Source: Janthinobacterium fluminis
GTDB taxonomy: Bacteria; Pseudomonadota; Gammaproteobacteria; Burkholderiales; Burkholderiaceae_D
Direction of reading: 5' to 3'
Length of the DNA stretch: 64,000 bases
Assembly: GCF_028595325.1 (NCBI RefSeq)
Contig: NZ_JAQQXR010000004.1
Coordinates: 372,001-436,000, forward strand
The translations under genes were made by a program, and so were the position numbers. Within the stretch, counting starts at the first letter, position 1. Each line of letters opens with the position of its first letter. The notes under the pieces are model-generated. The model searched no databases and was not told where the DNA came from. It worked only from the letters and a program-made list of their open reading frames with translations. Below are positions 18,446 to 25,732 of this stretch, piece by piece.

Positions 18446-18705
18446 ATCGAATCCTCGAATACGCACCTCTGCTCGATCAGGCGGCCATTCTTCCGCTCCT
18501 AAGTCGACAGTTGATGGGGGGCTGAGATACTTGCCACAACAAAAGATGCCAAGTTTGCATACCACTGCACAAGGAGCAGACGATCAGAAGCTATCACCGC
18601 CCCGCCGAACTATTGCTTTTCCGCAAACAATCAGCGGACGCATTATTATGTACGATACATTAAGTAATTGCTATGATGTATAAAAAAATATTTTAAATCG
18701 TGCAA
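18446..18705 (-). promoter_or_regulatory. AT-rich intergenic region upstream of the PKS operon
   Basis: This 260-bp gap separates the end of the outer-membrane-barrel gene from the AT gene, both on the minus strand. The half near 18610-18705 is strikingly AT-rich (runs such as TATAAAAAAATATTTTAAAT) in a region of about 68-70% GC. It is therefore the most likely place for the promoter of the AT-PKS operon. I could not assign a confident -35/-10 pair or an operator. Confidence 0.4.
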
Positions 18706-19965
18706 TTAAAAGAAATGCCGGTATGAAAGCTGCCAAGCCTTGCGCAAAGGCGACACGCCGTAATCGCTGAGCAAGCCGCCGCTATGCCCCTGCCATTGCA
18801 GGGCGACTTCATCGCGCGTCCAGCGATAGCGCAGCTCCGCCCAGGAGAGGCGGCTGCCGTCGTCGCCATTGCGGCGGACCATCGCCGTCAGGTCGAGATG
18901 GCTGACCAGCAAGTCCTGCCAGCTGGCATAGAAGAACGCCGAACGGCGGGTCGGCATGTCCTGCGCCGATTGCGCAAACTCGCGATACCTGACGTAAGCC
19001 GGCAAGGACAGCGCCGGCAAGGCATCCCACTGCGCCTTGTCCAGGCCGGCGCCGTTGTATTGGTATTCAAAGGTCAGCGACAGCTTGTGGCTGGTGGTGT
19101 AGGTGAGGCCGGCCGCGGCGCGGTTGCGGAATGGCCCGGCGCCCTCCTGCCCCAAAGCCTGGGCCAGCAGCGTGGGACTGCGCCCGCCCGACCACTCGAC
19201 ATAGGCCACCGTGGCGTCATTGACCAGCTTGGTCAGGTTCATGCCCAACTGCGCCGGGGCGCCCTGCTCCTTGTACAGCAACCACTGCGGATTGATATCT
19301 TCGCTGAGCCGCTTGCTGAAGATCAGCATGCCGCGGCCGCGGCGATTGGTCGCCCCCCAGTCGGGGTCGAAAGCCGAGGAGCTGGGCTGCCCGCCCAGCG
19401 CCGGGGAATACAGCGCCGTCAGCGAGGCGCCTTCCCACAACGCCTGGCCGCGCAGCATCACGCTGCCCTGGCGATCCCTCTTGATGCTGGCCGGATCGAC
19501 CGACACCGGCGCGCGCACCGCCCCCTTGCGGAAGAAATCGGTCGGGTTGTAGCCGATGGCGACGCCCGAATACTGGTTCACGCGGCCGACATCGACGATG
19601 ATGTCGTTGCGCGGCTGCCAACTGAGGTAGGCTTCCTTCAGCGTATTGACGTGCTTGCGCCTATCCCGGCGCGGCTGCCAGTCGACGTCGAGCCGGTCGG
19701 CCAGCACGGCGCGCAGGCCGGGCGCCAGCGTGGCGTCGACCTGCAGGTCGAGCGACAGGCGCTGGGCGGCGCGGCCCGCCTCGGCGAGCGAGGCGTCGCG
19801 CAGCACCGAATGCCCGGCCGCCGCCTCGGCGAACAGGCGCCAGGCCCGCGGGCTCTCGGCCGCCTGCGGCGCGCTGCCGGGCAGCGACAGGGCCGCCGCA
19901 TCCATATCCTGTCCCCACGCCGCGCCGGCCAGCAGCGTCAACGCCAGAGTGCAAGCTGCGCGCAC
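18706..19965 (-). CDS. Putative outer-membrane beta-barrel protein of an export cassette
   Basis: A protein of about 419 residues with an N-terminal signal peptide (VRAACTLALTLLAGAAWGQ) and a body of alternating aromatic/polar strands that ends in Phe (SYRHFF), as outer-membrane barrels do. I chose the GTG at 19965: it lies 2 nt after the stop of the upstream LolA-like gene and directly begins the signal peptide, whereas the longer open frame starts inside that gene. It is the last gene of a four-gene run (ABC ATPase, permease, LolA-like, barrel) just upstream of the PKS operon. It may be the outer-membrane station of a trans-envelope exporter. The exact family is not recognised; barrel topology is inferred from composition and the terminal Phe. 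Confidence 0.75.
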   Translation of the reverse strand: MRAACTLALTLLAGAAWGQDMDAAALSLPGSAPQAAESPRAWRLFAEAAAGHSVLRDASLAEAGRAAQRLSLDLQVDATLAPGLRAVLADRLDVDWQPRRDRRKHVNTLKEAYLSWQPRNDIIVDVGRVNQYSGVAIGYNPTDFFRKGAVRAPVSVDPASIKRDRQGSVMLRGQALWEGASLTALYSPALGGQPSSSAFDPDWGATNRRGRGMLIFSKRLSEDINPQWLLYKEQGAPAQLGMNLTKLVNDATVAYVEWSGGRSPTLLAQALGQEGAGPFRNRAAAGLTYTTSHKLSLTFEYQYNGAGLDKAQWDALPALSLPAYVRYREFAQSAQDMPTRRSAFFYASWQDLLVSHLDLTAMVRRNGDDGSRLSWAELRYRWTRDEVALQWQGHSGGLLSDYGVSPLRKAWQLSYRHFF

Positions 19966-19967
19966 GG

Positions 19968-20750
19968 CTATTGCGGCTTGAAGCGGGGCAGATAGTCGCG
20001 CTGCAACCACACTTCCGGCACATCCCGCTCCACCCAGTTGGCGAACCGCAGCACCGTCACCCATTGCGGATCGAGCCCGTCGATGATGACGGTTTCGGTC
20101 GGCCGCTCGGCGCCCAACTGCTTTTCGTACTGGCGGTAATAGGCGGTTTTCAGCAGGCGATTGCTTTCGCTGTAGAAGCGGGCCTTGATCGGGCGATTGT
20201 TGGCCGTATCGATCCACGTCTCGATGTGGTGGTAGGTGACGTCCGGCTTGATCGCCTCAAGCGCCAGCTTGTAGCAATTGCGCTTCTGCCGGTCGCCGTC
20301 CACCACCTCCTCCTCGCCCACCAGCGTGGCGCGATAGTCCCTGGCGAGATTGAAGGTCACGACGTCGCCGTTGGCCGCCTGGCCAAGCAGGCGCTGCTGC
20401 GGTGAAATCCGGATGCTGGCCTTGTTGGCCGGATCGTAGAACCACAGATCGTTGCCCGCCTTCAGCATCAACTTGTTGGCGTCGCGCACCGGGGCGACGA
20501 AGCGGATCAGGCTGCGGAACTGGCCGCTCTCCTTGTCCGTCTTCGAGTACACGCCGAGCGTCGTGACGTCGGTCTGCTTGCCGTTGCGGTACTCGGTCAA
20601 GGTCGTCGTCAAACCGAATGGATGCTCGGGATTACGAATGGCATCGCTGGCCGCGAGAATTTCCTGCGCGCCCGGTTTGGCGAACGCCATCCCCGCGCCG
20701 AATCCCAACACCGCAAACAGGCCAGCAGTTATCAATTGCCGCTTTCTCAT
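19968..20750 (-). CDS. LolA-like outer-membrane lipoprotein-sorting family protein
   Basis: A 260-residue periplasmic protein with a clear signal peptide (MRKRQLITAG...GMAFA) followed by a LolA_like fold sequence (DLWFYDPANKASIRISPQQRL region, a repeated beta pattern and a C-terminal region with YLPRFKP). Proteins of this family are often encoded beside RND/MMPL or ABC transporters and outer-membrane barrels, where they are thought to carry lipophilic cargo across the periplasm. The neighbours fit that pattern: FtsX-type permease 100 bp upstream and barrel gene 2 nt downstream. The cargo is unknown. It is not the housekeeping lolA, given its context. Confidence 0.8.
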   Translation of the reverse strand: MRKRQLITAGLFAVLGFGAGMAFAKPGAQEILAASDAIRNPEHPFGLTTTLTEYRNGKQTDVTTLGVYSKTDKESGQFRSLIRFVAPVRDANKLMLKAGNDLWFYDPANKASIRISPQQRLLGQAANGDVVTFNLARDYRATLVGEEEVVDGDRQKRNCYKLALEAIKPDVTYHHIETWIDTANNRPIKARFYSESNRLLKTAYYRQYEKQLGAERPTETVIIDGLDPQWVTVLRFANWVERDVPEVWLQRDYLPRFKPQ

Positions 20751-20806
20751 ATCGAGTTATCCCCGTGGAAGTACTGAATCAAGGAGCGCAAGAGCGCCGA
20801 CGCCAC

Positions 20807-20838
20807 GCGGCGGCGCGATGCGAGCACCGCGCCGCCGC
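20807..20838 (-). repeat. Strong intercistronic hairpin (11-bp arms)
   Basis: GCGGCGGCGCG at 20807-20817 pairs perfectly with CGCGCCGCCGC at 20828-20838 across a 10-nt loop, between the permease and LolA-like genes. There is no T-run after it, so it is not a typical intrinsic terminator. It may protect mRNA or set the relative expression of the two halves of the operon. Confidence 0.55.
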
Positions 20839-20850
20839 AGCGCTGTTTGT

Positions 20851-22254
20851 CTATACGTGGCGCAAGGCATCAACGATGTTGAGCTTCGCGGCGCGATTGG
20901 CCGGCCACCAGGCGGAGATGACTGCCACGATGGCCAGGCTGAAGGCCGTACCGAACATCAGCCGGTTGTCGCCCCACACCCTGACCATGAGCGGGTATTC
21001 ATACGAATAGCCGGGCGGCGCCCAGGTCAAGCCGCTGTGGTTAATCACATAAGCAATCGGCAAGGCAATGACGATGCCCAGCACCGCGCCTATCAAGCCC
21101 AGCAACACCCCTTCGCAGACGAACAGGCTGCGTATGCCGCCGTGCCGCTGGCCGATGGCGCGCAGGGTGCCGATTTCGGCCGTGCGCTCGACCACCGCCA
21201 TACTCATGGTATTGCCGACCGTGAACAGCACGATCACATAGATGAGGATAGACATGAAGCCGAAGATCGAATCGAAAAATTGGATGACCTGCTTGTAGAT
21301 CGGCGTCAGCGTTTCATAGTCGAGGATTTCCAGCGGCACCCCCTTGAATTCGCTAGCCAGCAACTGGTCGAGACGCGCCCGCGCGGCCGGAATCTGCGCG
21401 GTATGGGCCAACTGAATCTGGATCGCCGTCACTTGCGGGGCGGCGCCGCCGAAGACCAATCGCTGCGCCTGGTCCAGATGCATGATGATCAGCGAGTCGT
21501 CGATTTCCTTGACGCCCCAGTTTTCCGCCCGCACGACGTTCAGTGCGGCGACGTTGGGCGCGCCGCGCACGCTCGCCGCCAGCAGTTCGATGCCGGTGGC
21601 GCCGGCCTGCGGCGCGCTGGCCTGCTCCAGCGCCGACAAGGCCGCCACATTGGCCGGCGCGGCGGGCGCGTTGCCGCCCGCGCCGTCGGGAGCGCCGGTC
21701 TGTTCCACCGACGGACAATCCTGGAGCTTTAACGGCGCGCACATTTGCAGCAGCCGCGCCACGCCGGTGCCGATGACCGCCGAATCGGCGGCCGTGCCGG
21801 ACAGCGCAATCGGGGGGGCGTAACTGAGGCTGTCGTACTCGTCCCACTTGCGCATCTTGTTCTGGTCGTCCACCACCACGCCGGCCGCGACCACCCCTTT
21901 CGACACCCCGTTCGAGAAATTACCCGCGATGCCATTCAGCCGCAGACTAGGCGTAACCACCACCAGCATCGGCTGCAACACCGGATCTTTCTTGACGACG
22001 TCGATAATGCGCTGATAATCGGAAATGCCGTAAGCCACCGGATTGCCGCTGCCGTAGAGGAAATAACCTTTGCGCTGGATCTGCAGATGACCGTGGTATT
22101 GCACGTAACCGGTCTGGGTGGAGAGAATGGCATTGCGTGCATAGCCACCGAATATCAGCATCGATACCAGTCCGACCACCATCGCCGACAGGGTCATCAG
22201 GGAGCGGCGCCGATTGCGCAACAAATTGCGCAACGCGAGAGAGAACACCATCAT
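20851..22254 (-). CDS. FtsX/MacB-type ABC transporter permease
   Basis: A 467-residue permease with the LolCE/MacB layout. One N-terminal membrane helix (about residues 20-42) is followed by a large periplasmic domain (about 45-330, with an Ala/Gly-rich insert near 195-225) and three C-terminal helices with the FtsX core (VERTAEIGTLRAIGQRHGG near 365). It should couple to the ATPase encoded immediately upstream; the two genes overlap by 4 nt (ATGA). Such transporters usually act mechanically on periplasmic substrates rather than pumping through a pore. With the LolA-like and barrel genes downstream it forms a candidate envelope export system for the adjacent polyketide, which is inference from position only. 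Confidence 0.88.
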   Translation of the reverse strand: MMVFSLALRNLLRNRRRSLMTLSAMVVGLVSMLIFGGYARNAILSTQTGYVQYHGHLQIQRKGYFLYGSGNPVAYGISDYQRIIDVVKKDPVLQPMLVVVTPSLRLNGIAGNFSNGVSKGVVAAGVVVDDQNKMRKWDEYDSLSYAPPIALSGTAADSAVIGTGVARLLQMCAPLKLQDCPSVEQTGAPDGAGGNAPAAPANVAALSALEQASAPQAGATGIELLAASVRGAPNVAALNVVRAENWGVKEIDDSLIIMHLDQAQRLVFGGAAPQVTAIQIQLAHTAQIPAARARLDQLLASEFKGVPLEILDYETLTPIYKQVIQFFDSIFGFMSILIYVIVLFTVGNTMSMAVVERTAEIGTLRAIGQRHGGIRSLFVCEGVLLGLIGAVLGIVIALPIAYVINHSGLTWAPPGYSYEYPLMVRVWGDNRLMFGTAFSLAIVAVISAWWPANRAAKLNIVDALRHV

Positions 22255-22958
22255 ACGACCCTTTCCAGCACGGTTTCGCGCCGCTCGATGCCGGTAATAC
22301 GGCCGTCACGAATGAACACGCCGTCGTCGGCCTCGGCCAACACCTTGGGATCGTGGGAAGAAAAGACAAACGACACCTTGTGCTCGTGCTGCATCTTGCG
22401 CATCAGGGCAATGATGGCCGCGCCAGTCTCGCTGTCGAGGTTGGCCGTCGGCTCGTCCGCCAACACCAGTTGCGGCGCCGTGGCCAGCGCGCGGGCAATG
22501 GCCACGCGCTGGCGCTGCCCGCCGGAAAGCTGCCCCGGCAGGTTGCCGACCTTGTTCGCCAGCCCCACCGCGTCCAGCAAAGCCATCACGCGCTGCTTGC
22601 GTTCGCGCGCCGGCGTCTTGGCCAATAGCAGCGGATACTCGACGTTTTCGTAGGCCGTCAAGACCGACAGCAGATTGAAATTCTGGAAAATGAAGCCGAG
22701 ATGGCGGACGCGGAAATCGGACAATTCATTGTCCGACATGGCATTGACGGAGCGCCCCGCCAGAATAACTTCGCCGGCATCGGGACGATCGATGCAGCCT
22801 ATCATATTCAGTAAAGTGGTCTTGCCGCTGCCGGACGCGCCGGATATGACCGTAAAGCAATTAGGGCGGATTTCCAGATTGACGCCTACCAGGGCCGGGA
22901 CGGCAACCGCACCCAGGCGGTAAGCCTTGTCCACTTGCTTCAGAATGACTGAACTCAC
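22251..22958 (-). CDS. ABC transporter ATP-binding protein (LolD/MacB-type)
   Basis: ATPase of about 235 residues that energises the neighbouring FtsX-type permease. It shows Walker A GASGSGKTTLLNMIG, signature LSGGQRQRVAIARAL and Walker B LVLADEPTANLDSETG. An open frame extends 9 codons further, but the GTG at 22958 is preceded by AAAGGAG at good spacing and matches the usual N-terminus of the family, so I used it. It is the first gene of the exporter cassette; its promoter should lie in the noncoding stretch upstream. Confidence 0.92.
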   Translation of the reverse strand: MSSVILKQVDKAYRLGAVAVPALVGVNLEIRPNCFTVISGASGSGKTTLLNMIGCIDRPDAGEVILAGRSVNAMSDNELSDFRVRHLGFIFQNFNLLSVLTAYENVEYPLLLAKTPARERKQRVMALLDAVGLANKVGNLPGQLSGGQRQRVAIARALATAPQLVLADEPTANLDSETGAAIIALMRKMQHEHKVSFVFSSHDPKVLAEADDGVFIRDGRITGIERRETVLERVV

Positions 22959-23515
22959 GCTGCTCCTTTCGAATGTCGTGTGCACACCAACTAAGCTGTT
23001 TCAACTGATTGAACCGGCATGGCTAGCCATCGCCGATCGCGTGATACCCATGCGGGAAAATCGCGCCCGATGTCTGCAAACAGGAGCCTCGCGCGCCTTC
23101 GGGCACAGGGCTGGCCATCCAGGAGAACACCGCGGAATGGGCTGACATCATTTTTGCAAACTTAATGATTAGACCACAACACCATGCATGCGTCAACGCA
23201 GCATTCTGTAGTCAAGCCGCTGGAATCCGTTCTGGCGCAAAAATCGGCAGCGGCAGAATGTCCGAAATAATTATCAATAACGGCATTGCCACAGGCGGAG
23301 AAAAGAATTGATGAATCAAGAAGGTCTGAAATCTGCTTGGGAGAGGGAGTTTTGAGATACTGCTAATAGCGGACACTTTTGTCCGCGTATGCATTCAACT
23401 TCATATCAGTCCTCCCTTTGATTAGTTTATCAAACGGAGTGTCCAGAAAAAGCCGGCACACCTCAATTGACGGCCCGCTGGTGGCCAAGGCCCAGCTTAG
23501 GATAAGTAAACGCCA
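22959..23515. other. 557-bp noncoding region between exporter cassette and toxin gene
   Basis: I see no convincing gene here. The part nearest 22958 must hold the promoter of the exporter cassette. The middle (about 23160-23340) is AT-richer and contains only short unsupported open frames. A palindrome lies at 23369-23386. Further right, a segment around 23440-23460 (GGAGTGTCCAGAAAAAG) looks like an insertion-sequence end, but no transposase remnant is visible. Confidence 0.5.
23369..23386. repeat. Perfect 18-nt palindromic hairpin
   Basis: GCGGACACTTTTGTCCGC has two 7-nt perfectly complementary arms around CTTT. It could be an operator, a small hairpin or a scar of an insertion-sequence end; context does not decide. 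Confidence 0.5.
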
Positions 23516-23863
23516 TCATTCACCTACTGGCCGCCTTCTTTTCGTGCGCCCGAGCGGGCCAAGGGTCTTGGTCGTGACGTCTCGCCGTTCGTGATCGACC
23601 CGCAGCACGTGCAAGGTATCGCCTTCGACCATATAAAAAATCCGAAACGGGAAACGGTCGAGCGACCATGTACGCAGATCGATCCCAGGAAAGAGGTGGG
23701 CGAAACGTCGGGAGCCGACGTTGGGATGCTCCCGCACCAGGGTCAGGGCAATGGAGAGCTGCTCCAGAAAGGTGTCAGGCAATTCCGGCGCGACCTCGGC
23801 ATAGTAAGCAAGCGCCTCGTTCAAGTCGGCGGTGGCCGAAGAGCGTACATTCAGCTTGAGCAT
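23516..23863 (-). CDS. ParE/RelE-superfamily toxin of a type II toxin-antitoxin pair
   Basis: A 115-residue protein with the ParE/RelE fold pattern: an N-terminal helical hairpin (ATADLNEALAYYAEVAPEL) and C-terminal strands FRIFYMVEGDTLHVLRVDHERRD. I chose the ATG at 23863 because the family begins just before the first helix; the longer frame runs back over the antitoxin gene. It follows the antitoxin gene by 4 nt. ParE-type toxins usually target gyrase and RelE types cleave mRNA; sequence alone does not decide which applies here. The pair lies between the exporter/PKS region and the tRNA operon. Confidence 0.85.
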   Translation of the reverse strand: MLKLNVRSSATADLNEALAYYAEVAPELPDTFLEQLSIALTLVREHPNVGSRRFAHLFPGIDLRTWSLDRFPFRIFYMVEGDTLHVLRVDHERRDVTTKTLGPLGRTKRRRPVGE

Positions 23864-23867
23864 TCGC

Positions 23868-24077
23868 CTACGTACCCAGCCTTGGGATACCGGCGCGTAG
23901 TTCTGCAACGAGGTCGGACACGCTGGCGTAAGTCTTGCCGGGGCCGCTGTCGAGCGCCTCCTTGACCAGCGCATGAACGCGCTTCTCCTCCTCGTTCCGT
24001 GGGCCGTAGCTTTCAGGGACTTCGGGGAGCGGCATCAATTCCGCCGGATCGATGGCTTTTAAGTTGAGCGATGTCAT
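23868..24077 (-). CDS. Small antitoxin paired with the ParE/RelE toxin
   Basis: A 69-residue acidic/helical protein (start MTSLNLKAIDPAELMPLPEV) encoded directly upstream of the toxin, the usual antitoxin-first order. The C-terminal half (KRVHALVKEALDSGPGKTYA) resembles the helix region of ParD-like or addiction-module antidotes; I see no clear DNA-binding motif. The ATG at 24077 was chosen over a longer frame that would enter the tRNA terminator and the tRNA-Cys gene. The antitoxin role rests mainly on size and position. Confidence 0.72.
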   Translation of the reverse strand: MTSLNLKAIDPAELMPLPEVPESYGPRNEEEKRVHALVKEALDSGPGKTYASVSDLVAELRAGIPRLGT

Positions 24078-24143
24078 GCGGCCGATTATACGCCCGCAGG
24101 CAAAAATGCAAACCGGCCTGACGGAGAAAGCCCGTTCCAGAAC

Positions 24144-24170
24144 GAAAAAAACCCACTCGGAAGTGGGTTT
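24144..24170 (-). terminator. Intrinsic terminator of the tRNA operon
   Basis: On the minus strand ACCCACT-TCCG-AGTGGGT is followed by a run of seven T. It lies 24 nt after tRNA-Cys, so it ends the tRNA (and perhaps uvrC-pgsA-tRNA) transcript. Confidence 0.88.
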
Positions 24171-24194
24171 AGTTCTTGATTTTGCAATCGAATT

Positions 24195-24268
24195 TGGAGG
24201 CGAGGATCGGAATCGAACCGACCTAGACGGCTTTGCAGGCCGCTGCATAACCTCTTTGCTACCTCGCC
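24195..24268 (-). tRNA. tRNA-Cys (GCA)
   Basis: A 74-nt cloverleaf with encoded CCA. The acceptor GGCGAGG pairs with CCTCGCC, the anticodon loop is CTGCAAA (anticodon GCA), and the T arm is TCGGTTCGATTCCGA. It is the last gene of the tRNA array, as in the E. coli glyW-cysT arrangement. Confidence 0.97.
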
Positions 24269-24323
24269 AGAGGGACTACTTAACACATCAAAAAGGGAAG
24301 CCTTCAAGCTTCCCTCAGAATTC

Positions 24324-24399
24324 TGGAGCGGGAGAAGAGTCTCGAACTCTCGACCTCAACCTTGGCAAGGTTGCGCTCTACCAACTGAGCTACTCCCGC
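24324..24399 (-). tRNA. tRNA-Gly (GCC), copy 5 in transcription order
   Basis: A 76-nt tRNA with encoded CCA. Acceptor GCGGGAG/CTCCCGC, anticodon loop TTGCCAA (anticodon GCC). It reads the same as the other four copies. Confidence 0.97.
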
Positions 24400-24445
24400 A
24401 TTGGAGCTTCTAATTTTCGCTTTTACTACAACAGCCAGCTTGCAC

Positions 24446-24521
24446 TGGAGCGGGAGAAGAGTCTCGAACTCTCGACCTCAACCTTGGCAAGGTTGCGCTC
24501 TACCAACTGAGCTACTCCCGC
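24446..24521 (-). tRNA. tRNA-Gly (GCC), copy 4
   Basis: Same 76-nt tRNA-Gly sequence with GCC anticodon and encoded CCA. Its flanking spacers resemble those of its neighbours, which suggests unit duplication. Confidence 0.97.
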
Positions 24522-24565
24522 ATTGGAGCTTGCATACTGCATTTACGACACCAACCAGCTAGTGC

Positions 24566-24641
24566 TGGAGCGGGAGAAGAGTCTCGAACTCTCGACCTCA
24601 ACCTTGGCAAGGTTGCGCTCTACCAACTGAGCTACTCCCGC
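24566..24641 (-). tRNA. tRNA-Gly (GCC), copy 3
   Basis: Same 76-nt tRNA-Gly sequence with GCC anticodon and encoded CCA. Confidence 0.97.
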
Positions 24642-24685
24642 ATTGGGTACTGCTTTTACTGCCTGCCATACTGCTCCAGCAGAAC

Positions 24686-24761
24686 TGGAGCGGGAGAAGA
24701 GTCTCGAACTCTCGACCTCAACCTTGGCAAGGTTGCGCTCTACCAACTGAGCTACTCCCGC
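24686..24761 (-). tRNA. tRNA-Gly (GCC), copy 2
   Basis: Same 76-nt tRNA-Gly sequence with GCC anticodon and encoded CCA. Confidence 0.97.
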
Positions 24762-24839
24762 GTTAGGAACAAGATTCTAACAGAAACTTAACTACCTATC
24801 TAGTACTACTTTCTCGCTGCCGACAGACCCCAGAAAAAC

Positions 24840-24915
24840 TGGAGCGGGAGAAGAGTCTCGAACTCTCGACCTCAACCTTGGCAAGGTTGCGCTCTACCAA
24901 CTGAGCTACTCCCGC
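24840..24915 (-). tRNA. tRNA-Gly (GCC), copy 1 (promoter-proximal)
   Basis: Same 76-nt tRNA-Gly sequence with GCC anticodon and encoded CCA. It is the first tRNA after pgsA; the 165 bp between them is without a gene and may contain a tRNA promoter. Confidence 0.97.
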
Positions 24916-25080
24916 GTCATCAACAACAGGCCAGCATTATAGATCATCCGCAGCGTCTGTCAATGATCGAAACCATACTATTTACTGGATTAACGCCGAT
25001 CTTCATTTACCGGCCTGAGCGAAGCCGCAGTTCGCCTGCCGGTCGCCGCCTGCCGCAGGCGTCGGGCGGAGCCGCCCTTA

Positions 25081-25662
25081 CTACAGGGTGCCGGCCTTTT
25101 CCTTAATCAGCGGCCAGGCCAGGCGCAGGTAGTAGAACATCGACCAGACCGTCAGCACGCTGGCGATCCACAACAGGCGCTCGCCCCAGATGTGGGTGTC
25201 GACGGCGCCGAACAGGATGTCGTGGAACAGCAGCAGCGGAATCGCCGTCATCTGCGCGGCCGTCTTGATTTTTCCGATGGAGCTGACCGCCACCGATTTC
25301 GAGGCGCCGATCTGCGCCATCCATTCGCGCAGCGCGGAGATGGCGATTTCGCGGCCGATGATGATGAAGGCCAGCACCGCGTTGACGCGGTCCAGCTGCA
25401 CCAGCACCAGCAGCGCGCCGGCCACCATCAGCTTGTCGGCGACCGGGTCGAGGAAGGCGCCGAAGGCCGAGGTCTGGTTCCAGCGGCGGGCCAGGAAGCC
25501 GTCGAACCAGTCGGTGACGGCGGCGACAATGAACACCAGTGTGGCCACCAGGTTCTGGTCGGCCTTGGGCAGCCAGAGCAGCGGCAGGTAAAACACGCCG
25601 ACGACCAGCGGAATCAGCGCGACGCGCAACCAGGTCAGCAAAATCGGGATATTGAAAGGCAT
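25081..25662 (-). CDS. pgsA: CDP-diacylglycerol-glycerol-3-phosphate 3-phosphatidyltransferase
   Basis: A 193-residue inner-membrane enzyme that makes phosphatidylglycerophosphate, the committed step to phosphatidylglycerol and cardiolipin. The CDP-alcohol phosphotransferase motif is complete: [11 protein letters not shown] followed by [10 protein letters not shown] (DxxDG...AR...G...D...D). Several hydrophobic helices span the rest ([18 protein letters not shown] at the N-terminus). It lies 70 bp downstream of uvrC and upstream of the tRNA array, the same uvrC-pgsA-tRNA order as in enterobacteria. Confidence 0.97.
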   Translation of the reverse strand: MPFNIPILLTWLRVALIPLVVGVFYLPLLWLPKADQNLVATLVFIVAAVTDWFDGFLARRWNQTSAFGAFLDPVADKLMVAGALLVLVQLDRVNAVLAFIIIGREIAISALREWMAQIGASKSVAVSSIGKIKTAAQMTAIPLLLFHDILFGAVDTHIWGERLLWIASVLTVWSMFYYLRLAWPLIKEKAGTL

Positions 25663-25732
25663 AGAATAAAAAATCGACCGGCGGATGAATCGGGGGTTGC
25701 CACGCTAGTCTACATGGCTGGCGGGTATTCGC

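Noticed and set aside
24543-24746. Small minus-strand frame containing GVAQLVERNLAKVEVE
   Set aside because: This peptide is the translation of the tRNA-Gly genes themselves, a familiar annotation artefact.
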